Below, piece by piece: positions 1 to 9,379 of a stretch of 64,000 nt of DNA; position 1 is the first letter of the stretch; every line of letters starts with the position of its first letter. Position numbers and translations under genes: made by a program. Source of the DNA: Prochlorococcus sp. AG-412-P08 (GTDB taxonomy: Bacteria; Cyanobacteriota; Cyanobacteriia; PCC-6307; Cyanobiaceae); assembly GCA_003214695.1 (NCBI GenBank), contig QCLI01000001.1:124001-188000 (forward strand). Reading direction: 5' to 3'. The notes under the pieces were generated by a model. That model had not been told where the DNA came from, did not search any database, and saw only the letters and a program-made list of their open reading frames with translations.

Positions 1-564
1 TAAAATCGTAGTACCTTCAGCATGAAGTTCCCTTAATAAAGACCAAACTTTAGAACGGCTTTCAATATCTAAGCCAACAGTTGGTTCATCTAAAACCAAC
101 AATTCAGGTTCATGCAATAGACCACATGCAAGGTCAAGGCGCCTCTTCATACCGCCAGAGTAAGAACCAGATCGTCTGTCAATCCATTCAGTCATATCAA
201 GTCGATCAATCATCTTTTGAATTCGCTTATCACGATATTTTCTACGCAAATGGTAAAGCTCACCATGAAGCTGAAGTAATTCCCTTCCAGTGAGAATTTT
301 GTCTATTGCTACTTCCTGAGCTACATAACCGATCTTATCTCTGATATTTCTCGGATTTGTTAAAGCATTCTCTCCTCCTACAACAACTTTTCCAGAGTCA
401 GGTTCTAAAAGAGTACAAAGAATTCTAAGAGTTGTACTCTTACCCGAACCATTTGGCCCTAGAAGACCAAAAAGAGCCCCTTTTGGAATTGCAAGAGTCA
501 ATTTATTGAGAGCAAGTACAGATCCGTAAGACTTCTCTAGGTCATGAAGTTCAACCAAAAACAT
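1..564 (-). CDS. ABC transporter ATP-binding protein, DrrA/multidrug type (C-terminus beyond window)
   Basis: ATPase subunit of an ABC exporter; 188 residues are visible and the frame is still open at the window edge. Walker A (GPNGSGKST) lies at residues 36-44, the signature (YSGGMKRRLDLA) near 134-145 and Walker B (LLVLDEPTVGLD) near 155-166. The signature form and short N-terminus fit the DrrA/CcmA-type multidrug-efflux ATPases. It starts at ATG 564 and lies downstream of ctaB on the same strand with 85 bases between, so it may be co-transcribed with the heme genes. The permease partner, if any, is outside the window. The substrate cannot be read from the sequence. Confidence 0.9.
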   Translation of the reverse strand, partial: MFLVELHDLEKSYGSVLALNKLTLAIPKGALFGLLGPNGSGKSTTLRILCTLLEPDSGKVVVGGENALTNPRNIRDKIGYVAQEVAIDKILTGRELLQLHGELYHLRRKYRDKRIQKMIDRLDMTEWIDRRSGSYSGGMKRRLDLACGLLHEPELLVLDEPTVGLDIESRSKVWSLLRELHAEGTTIL

Positions 565-649
565 TAAAGAATGGATCAGTTAAGTAACTAATAGAAATCT
601 AGAGAAGAAATTGCAATTAGGTGCGCAAAATTTCCATCAAAAAAAATTT

Positions 650-1654
650 TCAAATTGTTATAGGAAGATTTGTCAAATTTGAAAGAAGGAAAATAGCTTG
701 ATGATGGAATTGATCAGCCAATGAGAAACGACTAATAACAAGCAAAAAGCAAATGCCAAACATATATAGTATGGACCATCGAAACAATCCTTTCGCCCGA
801 ATTAGATCTTCTGGATCAATTGCCAATCTTCGAACCATTTGAAATAATCTAACGTTAAACGGAAGTAACAGAACACCATATAATAGTCCCCCTTCAGGAA
901 GAGCAAAAACACCCAACCAACTCAGTAGAATAGTTGCCCAACCATATCGATAAATTGCCTTCGCGGTAAATACTGAACCTTTTACAACTGGCAACATAGG
1001 TATTCCTACAGATTGATAGTCATCTTTAAGAAGAATCGCCAAGGCCCAAAAATGTGCAGGAGTCCAAACCATTACTAAAGCAAACAGCCACCAACCACTG
1101 AGACCAATATGACCAGTTGCTGCTGCTGCTCCGACTAACGGAGGAATTGCTCCAGCTACTCCTCCAATGACAATATTTTGAGAAGTCCGTGGTTTTAAGA
1201 ATGCTGTATATAGGAGTACATAACTGCACAATCCAAGCAAAGAGAGTCCTGCTGCTAAACAATTAACACCACTAACTAACAAAGCAGACGCTGCCAATGT
1301 ACAAGAAATTGCTCCAGCAAAAACACTAGAAGGGGATAATCGTCCAGAAGGCAATGCTCTTGAACTTGTTCGCTGCATTCGACCATCAAGGTCCTGCTCC
1401 CAAAGACAATTCAGAGCACCTGCTGCAGCTGCGGCAAGTGCTCCACCTCCAAGAGTGCAAGCAAGTCTTGGTGAAGGTAATGGCCACCCTTCACTTAGGG
1501 CCATGCCCCCAAGAGTTGTTGCCAAAAGCAATGGAATAAGACGAGGTTTCGCAACTTCTAGCCAAGGAGGAAGCTTTACTTTTTTCCTCGAAGGAACAAC
1601 TTGGTCACGACTAGGAGAAGAAGAAAGTATCTGTGACGAAGCGGAACTAACCAT
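650..1654 (-). CDS. ctaB: Protoheme IX farnesyltransferase (heme O synthase)
   Basis: Membrane UbiA-type prenyltransferase that adds a farnesyl group to heme B, giving heme O for the aa3-type oxidase. The 334-residue length fits the family. The polyprenyl-diphosphate binding motif is present (N82, D88, D90, then RALPSGRLS at about 99-107), and about eight hydrophobic segments follow. The cytosolic N-terminus is Ser- and Lys-rich. It overlaps the 3' end of ctaA by 8 bases, which implies translational coupling. It sits back-to-back with ctaCDE, whose product uses the modified heme. Function is firm from motif plus context. Confidence 0.97.
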   Translation of the reverse strand: MVSSASSQILSSSPSRDQVVPSRKKVKLPPWLEVAKPRLIPLLLATTLGGMALSEGWPLPSPRLACTLGGGALAAAAAGALNCLWEQDLDGRMQRTSSRALPSGRLSPSSVFAGAISCTLAASALLVSGVNCLAAGLSLLGLCSYVLLYTAFLKPRTSQNIVIGGVAGAIPPLVGAAAATGHIGLSGWWLFALVMVWTPAHFWALAILLKDDYQSVGIPMLPVVKGSVFTAKAIYRYGWATILLSWLGVFALPEGGLLYGVLLLPFNVRLFQMVRRLAIDPEDLIRAKGLFRWSILYMFGICFLLVISRFSLADQFHHQAIFLLSNLTNLPITI

Positions 1655-2585
1655 GACAAACCTCTAAAGAAGAATCTTCAAAAGCCAAACAAGTACTGGA
1701 AGAAGACAAAGCTGGAGTTCTACAACTAAGAGCGGCCAAGCAAGCAACTAACAAAGAAGCAAAGAGTTGGTGAAATACTCTTACAAAAGGTTCACTTAAA
1801 GAAAGGTGAACAGAGAGTAATCCAAGGGTCATTTGCATTATTAAAAAAAACAAAAGGGACAAAAGTAATGGCCATTGAGATCGAAACCAACCACCTAAGA
1901 GAAGGGAGACACAAACAAAAGAGATGATGATCAAAGCAACAGGGATTGCAGAAACCTTGTGCAAGCTAAGCCAATAGCAATCAGTTCCATTAGCAATACA
2001 TTTTTGTGCAGACCAAGTGGTTGCCATTCGACTTCCCAATAAACTCTGAAAAAGAATCAACAAAAGAGATCCTCCGCTACAAAGCTTCCACCAGAAAGGA
2101 GAATTAGTTCCATTCGATAAAAGTAACTTCTGAGACAAACCACTCATCAGAGCTACAAGAGTTAATGCCAAAAACAAATGTCCAATGACAACCGATGAGG
2201 GCAAAAGATTAATCACAGTTAAGGCCCCAAGAGCTCCTTGAAAAACAACTAATAAAAGAATGATCAAGTTCATCCATGGCAACCATCGAGGCAAAACTGA
2301 GCTGTAAATCAAAGAAAAAAGTAATTGAAGAGTAATTGCTATCCCAATAAAAAAGGCATCTAATCGGTGAAACCACTCAAGGAAAACCTTTGCATTCATT
2401 TCCCCTATCGGAAGGAATGATCCAAAACAAAGAGGCCAGTCAGGACAAGCTAGACCTGCCTCCATAACTCTAGTAGCACCACCAATAACAACCAAGGCTA
2501 TAAGAGCTACAACAATATGAGCAGACAACTTCCCAAGACGTCTCCTAATCAAATTTGGCGAAAAACTAGTAGGAGTCAAATCCAA
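1647..2585 (-). CDS. ctaA: Heme A synthase (COX15/CtaA family)
   Basis: Oxidises the C8 methyl of heme O to a formyl group, producing heme A for cytochrome c oxidase. About eight membrane helices are predicted over 312 residues. The four expected heme-ligand histidines can be seen at about H73 (EWFHRLD), H136 (IGHLFLA), H209 (SLHKVSA) and H272 (VFHQLFA), and there is a Cys pair in the first loop (ACPDWPLC). The given start is TTG at 2585; no ATG lies upstream before an in-frame stop, and no clear ribosome-binding site precedes it, so the exact start is uncertain. First gene of the ctaA-ctaB transcript. Confidence 0.96.
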   Translation of the reverse strand: MDLTPTSFSPNLIRRRLGKLSAHIVVALIALVVIGGATRVMEAGLACPDWPLCFGSFLPIGEMNAKVFLEWFHRLDAFFIGIAITLQLLFSLIYSSVLPRWLPWMNLIILLLVVFQGALGALTVINLLPSSVVIGHLFLALTLVALMSGLSQKLLLSNGTNSPFWWKLCSGGSLLLILFQSLLGSRMATTWSAQKCIANGTDCYWLSLHKVSAIPVALIIISFVCVSLLLGGWFRSQWPLLLSLLFFLIMQMTLGLLSVHLSLSEPFVRVFHQLFASLLVACLAALSCRTPALSSSSTCLAFEDSSLEVCHG

Positions 2586-2841
2586 TCGAAGGGAGGTAAT
2601 TCATGTATAGCAAGCTAGCTGTTCAAAAAATAACGGCACGGTATGTTTTCATACTTCAACTAAAAACATACTCTTAAAATCTCTCATTCCTGACAGAACT
2701 TACTCTCCCCAACCTTCCTAAGAATCAAAACCCCTTGAAAAGGGAGAAATTCTATCGAATTAATCTTGAACAGAGAATTCGTTCATGCGCGAAAGAGTGA
2801 TTCTATATAAGTTAGATAAAGATTAAAAATGGAGTTTCATA
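2586..2841. promoter_or_regulatory. Divergent intergenic region between ctaA and ctaC
   Basis: These 256 bases separate the two start codons of divergent respiratory-oxidase operons and must hold both promoters. A small stem (CCCTT-GAA-AAGGG, near 2731-2745) is visible, but no T-run follows it. A good ribosome-binding site GGAG at 2831-2834 lies seven bases before TTG 2842. No operator was recognised. Confidence 0.45.
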
Positions 2842-2902
2842 TTGCTGCAAAAAACAGCTATATATACTATTTCAATCAGTCTCCTAATAATTATTGGGGG
2901 GG
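2842..2902 (+). other. ctaC: Out-of-frame N-terminal segment of ctaC (signal/first helix)
   Basis: Read from TTG 2842, this frame encodes a basic residue followed by a hydrophobic helix (LLQKTAIYTISISLLIIIGG), the expected leader of a cyanobacterial subunit II. It is preceded by GGAG at 2831-2834 with seven-base spacing. The frame ends at TAA 2917, but at the G7 run 2896-2902 it is exactly one base out of register with the main ctaC frame. With six G the two parts would read through as one protein. This is either a base error, a real mutation, or a slippage site. Confidence 0.75.
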
Positions 2903-3667
2903 ATATGGGCTTTAGATAACTTAAACCTATTACCTGTTGTTGCAAGCTCAAATGCACCTATCTACGACGAATTGTTCAATGTGCTTTTTGTTATTGGAAT
3001 AATCCTTTTTGTTGGGATGACAGGACTTGTTATTTATAGTCTGATTCGTTTTAGAAAAAAACCAGGTCAAGTTGGAGATGGCATAGCACTAGAGGACAAC
3101 CTTCCTCTTGAGATTTTCTGGACAGCTGTACCAGCAATAGTTGTTCTATTTGTTGGCCTTTATAGCTATGACATATATGAACGAATGGGGGGGATGCAAT
3201 CACTGTCGACCAACTCACATGATCACCAGTCAATGAATTCAGAAGGGAGGGTCTGGGGGGGGATTGGACTGACATCTCAAGATGACATTGAGAAAAACTC
3301 CTTACCAATGATTAATGTTGATGTCACAGCTTTGCAATTTGCATTTCTTTTTAATTATCCAGAGGGAGAAATTGTTTCTGGTGAGCTCCATGTTCCGCGT
3401 GGTCAGCCTGTCAGTCTGACAATGGAATCAAAAGATGTTATTCATGCTTTTTGGGTTCCAGAATTTCGATTAAAACAAGATGTCATACCTGGTCAACCAA
3501 CTGTCATTAACTTCACTCCTACCAAAACTGGTAAGTATCCAATAATATGCGCAGAACTTTGTGGTCCATACCATGGGGGAATGCGTTCAACTGTTGTTGT
3601 CGAAGAGCCAGAGGAATATCAAGCATGGTTCAAACAAAATTCTAAGCAAAAGGAAATGGAACTATGA
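2894..3667 (+). CDS. ctaC: Cytochrome c oxidase subunit II
   Basis: CuA-bearing subunit that takes electrons from cytochrome c or plastocyanin to subunit I. Two membrane helices are seen (about 25-50 and 71-96), followed by a periplasmic cupredoxin domain. The CuA ligands are complete: a His in VIHAFWVPEF and the block CAELCGPYHGGM. The long in-frame ORF can only start at TTG 2894, directly inside a G7 run and without its own ribosome-binding site. The true N-terminus is probably the segment at 2842 in the adjacent frame. The insert at about 97-137 (Gly/Ser/His-rich) holds further G7 and G8 runs. The stop codon overlaps the ATG of ctaD (ATGA). Confidence 0.93.
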   Translation: MGGIWALDNLNLLPVVASSNAPIYDELFNVLFVIGIILFVGMTGLVIYSLIRFRKKPGQVGDGIALEDNLPLEIFWTAVPAIVVLFVGLYSYDIYERMGGMQSLSTNSHDHQSMNSEGRVWGGIGLTSQDDIEKNSLPMINVDVTALQFAFLFNYPEGEIVSGELHVPRGQPVSLTMESKDVIHAFWVPEFRLKQDVIPGQPTVINFTPTKTGKYPIICAELCGPYHGGMRSTVVVEEPEEYQAWFKQNSKQKEMEL

Positions 3668-5313
3668 GTATTTCTTTACCCCCAGCTACTGAAAACAATT
3701 CAAATAGTCTTCAACCTACTGGTTGGTTGCGCTTTATAAGTTTTAGCCTTGATCATAAAGTCATTGGACTTCAATATCTAGTTTGTGGTTTTATCTTTTA
3801 TCTTATTGGAGGAGTACTTGCAGGAGCCATAAGAATTGAATTGCTAAGTCCTATTTCTGACTTTCTAGCAAGAGATGTATATAACCAAGTTCTTACTCTT
3901 CATGGAACTATAATGATTTTCTTGTGGATCGTACCAGTTGTAAATGGAGCTTTTGGCAACTATCTAATACCTTTCTATGTGGGAGCTCGTGACATGGCAT
4001 TCCCACGTTTGAATGCCGTTGCATTTTGGATGATCCCCCCGGCAGGGTTAATGCTCATTACTAGTTATTTTATTAATGGTGCAGCCCAATCAGGATGGAC
4101 AGCCTATCCACCCTTAAGCATCACAACGCCTGCAGCAGGACAAATTGTATGGATAGTTAGTGTCCTTTTATTAGGTGGTAGCTCTATATTTGGAGGTATT
4201 AATTTCATAGCTACGATTCTCAAGCTTCGTAGACCTGGCCTAAAATTAATGCAATTACCCATGTATTGCTGGGCAATGCTGGGAACAAGCATTCTAGTTG
4301 TTTTATCAACCCCAGTTTTAGCTGGAACCCTCATACTTTTAAGTTTTGACATTGTTGCCCATACAGGGTTTTTCAATCCAGCTCTTGGCGGCAACGTAAT
4401 TGTTTACCAACATCTTTTCTGGTTCTACTCTCACCCTGCTGTTTACATAATGGTCTTACCCGCCTTTGGGTTGGTAAGTGAAATACTTCCTGTTCATTGT
4501 CGTAAGCCACTTTTTGGCTATATAACCATGGTCTATTCAATAATGGCGATTGTAGTTTTAGGTCTCGTTGTTTGGGCTCATCATATGTTTACGAGTGGAA
4601 CCCCCCCCTGGATGAGACTCTTCTTCACTATTGCTACTTCCTTTATTGCTGTACCAACAGGTATCAAGTTTTTTAACTGGGTTGCAACTCTTTGGGGAGG
4701 CCGGATCACTCTTAATAGTGCCATTCTCTTCTCTTGTGGTTTTATAGTTAATTTTGTATTAGGAGGAATTACAGGTGTAGCTCTAGCTCAAGTGCCTTTT
4801 GACATTCATGTCCATGACACCTACTTTGTAGTGGCTCACTTCCATTACATAGTCTATGGAGGATCTGTTTTTGTAATATTCTCCTCTATCTATCATTGGT
4901 ATCCAAAATTCACTGGCAAGATGCTTGATGAGAAGCTTGGTATAATCCATTTTGTTCTTACCTTTATTGGGTTTAATCTCTGTTTTGCACCTCAGCATTG
5001 GTTGGGACTCAATGGAATGCCAAGACGAGTCGCCGAATATGATCCTCAGTTTACTTTAATCAATCAAATTAGTAGCGTCGGAGCCCTACTAATGGCTATC
5101 AGCACTCTTCCCTTTCTTTGGAATATTCTCTATAGCTTTATAAAAGGGGAGAAAGCTGGAAACAATCCATGGCAAGCTCTTACACCAGAATGGTTAACCA
5201 CTTCTCCTCCACCAGTTGAAAACTGGTCTGGAGAAGCTCCTCTTGTAACTAAGCCTTATGGATATGGAGAGAAGAACTCGGATGAAGGGAGTTCACCCAT
5301 CACTCAAGCCTAA
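3664..5313 (+). CDS. ctaD: Cytochrome c oxidase subunit I
   Basis: Catalytic heme-copper subunit that reduces oxygen to water and pumps protons. It has 549 residues and about 12 membrane helices. Heme and CuB ligand regions are visible: LHGTIMIFLW, SHPAVYIMVLPAFG with the His-Tyr pair, WAHHMFTSG, and VHDTYFVVAHFHYI. It starts four bases inside the end of ctaC, and ctaE follows after six bases, so the three structural genes form one operon. A run of eight C (4601-4608) encodes a conserved Pro-Pro and is in frame here. Confidence 0.98.
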   Translation: MSISLPPATENNSNSLQPTGWLRFISFSLDHKVIGLQYLVCGFIFYLIGGVLAGAIRIELLSPISDFLARDVYNQVLTLHGTIMIFLWIVPVVNGAFGNYLIPFYVGARDMAFPRLNAVAFWMIPPAGLMLITSYFINGAAQSGWTAYPPLSITTPAAGQIVWIVSVLLLGGSSIFGGINFIATILKLRRPGLKLMQLPMYCWAMLGTSILVVLSTPVLAGTLILLSFDIVAHTGFFNPALGGNVIVYQHLFWFYSHPAVYIMVLPAFGLVSEILPVHCRKPLFGYITMVYSIMAIVVLGLVVWAHHMFTSGTPPWMRLFFTIATSFIAVPTGIKFFNWVATLWGGRITLNSAILFSCGFIVNFVLGGITGVALAQVPFDIHVHDTYFVVAHFHYIVYGGSVFVIFSSIYHWYPKFTGKMLDEKLGIIHFVLTFIGFNLCFAPQHWLGLNGMPRRVAEYDPQFTLINQISSVGALLMAISTLPFLWNILYSFIKGEKAGNNPWQALTPEWLTTSPPPVENWSGEAPLVTKPYGYGEKNSDEGSSPITQA

Positions 5314-5319
5314 AAGCTC

Positions 5320-5922
5320 ATGACAACAATTCCCTCAACAAAAGAAAAGTCTGAAGAATTGACTTCCAGTGAACACCAACACTCTGATCACAGATTATTT
5401 GGGCTAATAACTTTTCTAGTGGCAGATGGAATGACCTTTGCTGGATTCTTTGCTGCTTACCTAACTTACAAAGCCGTAAACCCTTTACTGCCAGACGCTA
5501 TATACGAATTGGAGCTACCGCTCCCTACTCTAAACACCATTTTGCTTCTTGTTAGCAGTGCAACTTTCCACAAAGCAGGCAAAGCATTAGAAGCAGCCAA
5601 CTCGAAACAATGTCAAAAATGGCTACTTATCACGGCTGGTCTTGGCATTGCGTTTCTTATTAGTCAAATGGTTGAATACTTTACGTTACCTTTTGGTCTA
5701 ACAGATAATCTTTACGCAAGCACTTTTTATGCCTTAACAGGCTTTCATGGCCTTCATGTAACTTTAGGATCAATAATGATACTAATTGTCTGGTGGCAAG
5801 CTCGTTCACCAGGTGGTCGGATAACACATGTAAACAAGTTCCCTTTAGAAGCAGCAGAGATCTATTGGCACTTTGTTGATGGTATCTGGGTGATTTTATT
5901 CATCATCCTTTATTTACTTTAA
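5320..5922 (+). CDS. ctaE: Cytochrome c oxidase subunit III
   Basis: Structural subunit of the aa3-type oxidase. It has 200 residues with five predicted helices, the short form usual in cyanobacteria. Family features include FLVADGMTFAGFFAAYLTYK near 32-51, the FHGLHVTLGS motif and the C-terminal EIYWHFVDGIWVILF block. The cytosolic N-terminus is Ser/His-rich (EHQHSDH). Last gene of ctaCDE. Confidence 0.97.
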   Translation: MTTIPSTKEKSEELTSSEHQHSDHRLFGLITFLVADGMTFAGFFAAYLTYKAVNPLLPDAIYELELPLPTLNTILLLVSSATFHKAGKALEAANSKQCQKWLLITAGLGIAFLISQMVEYFTLPFGLTDNLYASTFYALTGFHGLHVTLGSIMILIVWWQARSPGGRITHVNKFPLEAAEIYWHFVDGIWVILFIILYLL

Positions 5923-6018
5923 TCTTGAATTCTTGATACCAAAAACGATAATTTGAAGAGTTTCTTGCCACATTTGCAGTTATTCGTCAGAATTATTAGA
6001 AGTTAATAGATCTATTAA

Positions 6019-6396
6019 ATGCTGGTAGGCCAAGAACTACTCAACAAAGCCAGATCATTAAGCAAATGTTCTGAGGATGAGATCGCTAAGGGATGTGGAT
6101 ATGTAGGACCCAGTGGAAGGGTCTTACGTAAAAGCTTTTATAGAGCATTGGTACAAGCCAAAGGGATCAAGTTACGTTCCAACGGTCCTGGTAGACCTGG
6201 GAACAGGTCTTCAAGAGGTCGTCAAGCTGAGTTCAGGACAAAGGTCCATGGTAATGGCAACCTTTTAATTGGACATGCCTACACAAAGAAACTTGGGCTC
6301 GAACCTGGCCAAGAATTTAGAATCGATGTTAGGAAAGATTCTGGAGCAATATGCTTGCTGCCATTAGGGGGAAAGAGTCTTGAGCTAAAGCAGTAA
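6019..6396 (+). CDS. cyAbrB-family transcriptional regulator
   Basis: Small DNA-binding protein of the cyanobacterial AbrB group, whose members act in carbon/nitrogen balance and redox control. The N-terminus (MLVGQELLNKARSL, then CGYVGPSGRV) is the typical cyAbrB helical part. The basic middle (GRPGNRSSRGRQ) and the C-terminal swapped-hairpin AbrB fold (IGHAYTKKLGLEPGQEF) complete the 125 residues. Its own promoter must lie in the 96 bases after ctaE. Family assignment is firm; targets cannot be inferred. Confidence 0.88.
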   Translation: MLVGQELLNKARSLSKCSEDEIAKGCGYVGPSGRVLRKSFYRALVQAKGIKLRSNGPGRPGNRSSRGRQAEFRTKVHGNGNLLIGHAYTKKLGLEPGQEFRIDVRKDSGAICLLPLGGKSLELKQ

Positions 6397-6448
6397 ATAG
6401 TACTTAGATATTAAATAAGGCTAGGGATTTTTATTCTTTTTGAAAGTC

Positions 6449-7105
6449 CTAAGAAAATCCATTGTTTGCAAGCCAGTCTAATGATAAGTCTGGTGTTTTT
6501 TTTATCTTAGGCTCATTAACCATTTTTCTCAAAAGATTCTCGGCATACTTAGCCATTAGGTCAGCTTCAAGATTGATTCTTTCCCCTATTTTTAGATATC
6601 TTAAAGAAGTGTTTAACCAGGTATGTGGTATGACAGCTATCGAAAAGCTATCTCCTTCTTGAGCACTTTCTGAAATTGTAAGACTGATGCCATTTAGAGC
6701 AATGCTCGCTTTCTCGCAAGTGTATTTAGCAAATGCAATATCCTCCCAAGAGATTTTTAAATTCCAAGACTTATTTAAAGTTTCAATTGAATGAACTTTC
6801 CCTAAACCATCAACATGGCCACTTACCAGATGTCCCCCAAGACGGTCGGAAAGTCTCAAAGCAGGTTCCAAGTTAACAAATCCCTTTTCACAAGCCTTAG
6901 CACCCAAAGAAGTTCTGGCTAAGGTCTCTTCGCTTATATCAGCTAAGAATGCATTGTTTCTTATCGCAGATACTGTTAAGCAAACCCCATCAACCGAAAT
7001 ACTTTCACCAAGCTCCAAAGGGAAAAAAGAAGTTGGCGGCTCAACTAAAACACCCTCACCATGAAGATGAATAGTTCCGACACCTTGAATAAGACCTGTA
7101 AACAT
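6449..7105 (-). CDS. ribE: Riboflavin synthase alpha chain
   Basis: Dismutates two molecules of 6,7-dimethyl-8-ribityllumazine to riboflavin, the last step of riboflavin synthesis. The 218 residues show the diagnostic MFTGLIQGVG start and two lumazine-binding repeats: GESISVDGVCLTVS in the first and KASIALNGISLTIS in the second, each with a DGLGKV- or GTI-type entry. The SGHVDG motif is present between them. The protein is convergent with cyAbrB (52 bases apart) and divergent from the aldo/keto reductase gene. Confidence 0.97.
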   Translation of the reverse strand: MFTGLIQGVGTIHLHGEGVLVEPPTSFFPLELGESISVDGVCLTVSAIRNNAFLADISEETLARTSLGAKACEKGFVNLEPALRLSDRLGGHLVSGHVDGLGKVHSIETLNKSWNLKISWEDIAFAKYTCEKASIALNGISLTISESAQEGDSFSIAVIPHTWLNTSLRYLKIGERINLEADLMAKYAENLLRKMVNEPKIKKTPDLSLDWLANNGFS

Positions 7106-7221
7106 CTAAAGAAAGCTAAAAGCAAACTCCTTGGTCATAATCTGTTCCAAGATTTTACTTAAACAAAGGATTCTTATGATAAAGATAAAGCTTCCTTTGT
7201 TTAAAATCTCATAAAGAAATA

Positions 7222-8358
7222 ATGGCCCTAAAACGAAATCAATTTGGGACAGGCCCCAATGTCAGCCTCTTCACATTAGGGACAATGAGAGCAAATGAAT
7301 CTATAGAGCAAATGTATTCAGTTGTTAAAGAAGCATACTTAACGGGAATCAACCATCTTGAGACAGCTCCTGCATATGGGACAGCAGAGAATCTTCTTGG
7401 AACTACTATAAAAAAGTTAAATTCAGAGGGCTGTCGGCCAGAAGGTGGGTGGATAATAACTAGTAAAATTCTTCCAGGAACAGATATGAATAAAGGGAAG
7501 GATCAACTGCAAGGAATTCTTTCAAGGCTTGGTATATCAAAGATTCATAATCTTGCAATCCATGGGATAAATCTTCCGGAACACCTGGAATGGGCTCTTA
7601 ACGGTGACGGAGCTAAATTAATAAAATGGGCAACACAAAAAAGGTTAATTGGACAAGTAGGATTTAGCTCCCATGGAACTTTCTCGTTAATAAAGAAAGC
7701 AATTGAAAGTCATCGATTTCAATTTTGCAGCTTGCATCTACATTTATTGGACCAAGAGAGACTACCTCTTGCAAAAATGGCCTTAGAAAGAAAACTAGGA
7801 GTAATGGCTATTTCGCCTGCGGACAAGGGTGGGCATTTACATACGCCAAGTAAAACTCTCATTTCCGATTGCCACCCGATCTCCCCACTAGAACTTGCCT
7901 ATAGATTTCTGCTTTCTCAAGGGATTAGCACTCTTACTCTTGGTGCTTCTAAAATTACAGACTTCCAAATTGCAAAAAAACTCATTAACTCAAATTCTCC
8001 ACTTAGCAAATCTGAAGAAGATATCGTCGAAAAACTTACTCAACATAGCAAGGAGCGTTTAGGAAAAACTTTTTGTGGTCAATGTAGAGATTGTTTGCCA
8101 TGTCCTAACGAAGTTCCTATTCCAGAAATCTTACGCCTACGAAATCTTTGCATAGGGATGGATCTTAATAGCTTCACCAAAGAAAGATATAATTTAATAG
8201 GAAGAGCAGGGCATTGGTGGGAAAAGAATAATGCCACTGCCTGTCAAAACTGTGGTGAGTGCCTACCCAGATGTCCAAATAATCTAAACATTCCCGATCT
8301 CCTTAAAGACACACATCGAAAACTAGTTGATACTCCAAAAAAAAGATTATGGGGCTGA
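7222..8358 (+). CDS. Aldo/keto reductase with C-terminal [4Fe-4S] ferredoxin-like domain
   Basis: Predicted oxidoreductase. Residues 1-250 form an aldo/keto-reductase barrel (FGTGPNVSLFTLGTMR, LETAPAYGTAE with the catalytic-type Asp replaced in the usual YG context, QVGFSSHG, LGASK). The C-terminal part has two cysteine clusters, C285-C288-C291-C294 and C341-C344-C347-C351, each followed by Pro-Asn and an Ile-Pro segment, typical of iron-sulfur binding. This architecture occurs widely in anaerobes and cyanobacteria, but the substrate is unknown. The stop overlaps the end of the convergent gene by 12 bases. Confidence 0.88.
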   Translation: MALKRNQFGTGPNVSLFTLGTMRANESIEQMYSVVKEAYLTGINHLETAPAYGTAENLLGTTIKKLNSEGCRPEGGWIITSKILPGTDMNKGKDQLQGILSRLGISKIHNLAIHGINLPEHLEWALNGDGAKLIKWATQKRLIGQVGFSSHGTFSLIKKAIESHRFQFCSLHLHLLDQERLPLAKMALERKLGVMAISPADKGGHLHTPSKTLISDCHPISPLELAYRFLLSQGISTLTLGASKITDFQIAKKLINSNSPLSKSEEDIVEKLTQHSKERLGKTFCGQCRDCLPCPNEVPIPEILRLRNLCIGMDLNSFTKERYNLIGRAGHWWEKNNATACQNCGECLPRCPNNLNIPDLLKDTHRKLVDTPKKRLWG

Positions 8359-9348
8359 ACTAAGCCAGCGACTCTCAAGTCCTTTTCTCTCTAAGTTACT
8401 TAAAGGCTTAAATGACCAAGAATTTTCAAATGCTCCCTCAGATTGATAGATTAAACGATATTTTTCTGGCAATAAATCACTCACCTCCACTATCTGGGGG
8501 TAGGCGATAGGTGGTATTACGCCTTTTGCAAGCAATTTAACCAATAATGGCAAACTTCTGGCTTCCTGAATCCAATTCAATGGCAATGCTTCGAGTGATT
8601 TCTTTGGTCTTAATAAAACAGACCAATTTAATGGTGACCCCTCCTTTGGGAAAGCAATCCTTAAACGAGGATCACTTGCAAGTGCTCTTAAACAGACTTG
8701 AAGCGGTAGGACAGCAACTTTTGCCTGACCTGCAAGCAACCAATTCAATCCATTTTTGTCATCAAAACTTTTCGCTTGCGACCTCAAACGTTCTAATGAA
8801 TTAGATCCTTTCATGTGATCAGCCAAAGACATAATAACCCTTGGGCTACTCGGCAAAATCACATGTCCTTTCAGCTTAGGTTCCAATAAGACTTGCCATG
8901 ACTCTCGAGCTTGTAACCATAAATCCTCTTCCCCTCGAAAGATTAATACCCAAGGTGAAACTGCAATAGGTAAAAGTCGCGATGAAATTGCAGAGTTCAT
9001 GCTACTCAAAAAAAACTTTGCTTTGCTATTAAGTTGGGGGAAATTTTCATCAGCTTCAATTGATTGGAACTCCTCATATGGACAATCGTTAAGCCACCCA
9101 TCCCCCAAAACCAGTAGATCAATTCTTTTTTCTAAGGCAGATTTATAAAAATCTTTTTCAGATTTAACTTCTAAGAACTGATATTTCCATCTTGACGGTA
9201 GAGCCTGCAAGAACTCTCTGGGTAAAATACCTTTAGGCAATCCAAGAACTCCTCTCCCAGAAGGGAAGGCACAGCCAGACATAGTAAAGATTCCTGTCAA
9301 AATTCCTAAGCGAATAAAATCTCTCCTCCCGAGTGTCATGTCCCTCAT
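8347..9348 (-). CDS. Tat-signal lipoprotein, periplasmic binding-protein-like
   Basis: The N-terminus carries a twin-arginine motif (RRDFIRLG, residues 8-15) and a lipobox-like Ser-Gly-Cys (C26), so export as a folded lipoprotein is likely. The rest resembles type 2 periplasmic solute-binding proteins (spermidine/iron type): a LPKGILPREFLQALPSRWKY start, then PIAVSPWVLIFR and a WLLAGQAKVAVLPLQV segment. No permease or ATPase is adjacent, so the ligand is unknown. The alternative start is Met4. The last 12 bases overlap the convergent aldo/keto reductase gene. Confidence 0.75.
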   Translation of the reverse strand: MRDMTLGRRDFIRLGILTGIFTMSGCAFPSGRGVLGLPKGILPREFLQALPSRWKYQFLEVKSEKDFYKSALEKRIDLLVLGDGWLNDCPYEEFQSIEADENFPQLNSKAKFFLSSMNSAISSRLLPIAVSPWVLIFRGEEDLWLQARESWQVLLEPKLKGHVILPSSPRVIMSLADHMKGSNSLERLRSQAKSFDDKNGLNWLLAGQAKVAVLPLQVCLRALASDPRLRIAFPKEGSPLNWSVLLRPKKSLEALPLNWIQEARSLPLLVKLLAKGVIPPIAYPQIVEVSDLLPEKYRLIYQSEGAFENSWSFKPLSNLERKGLESRWLSSAP

Positions 9349-9379
9349 AATGACAACCCAAAAACTATACCTAACATAG

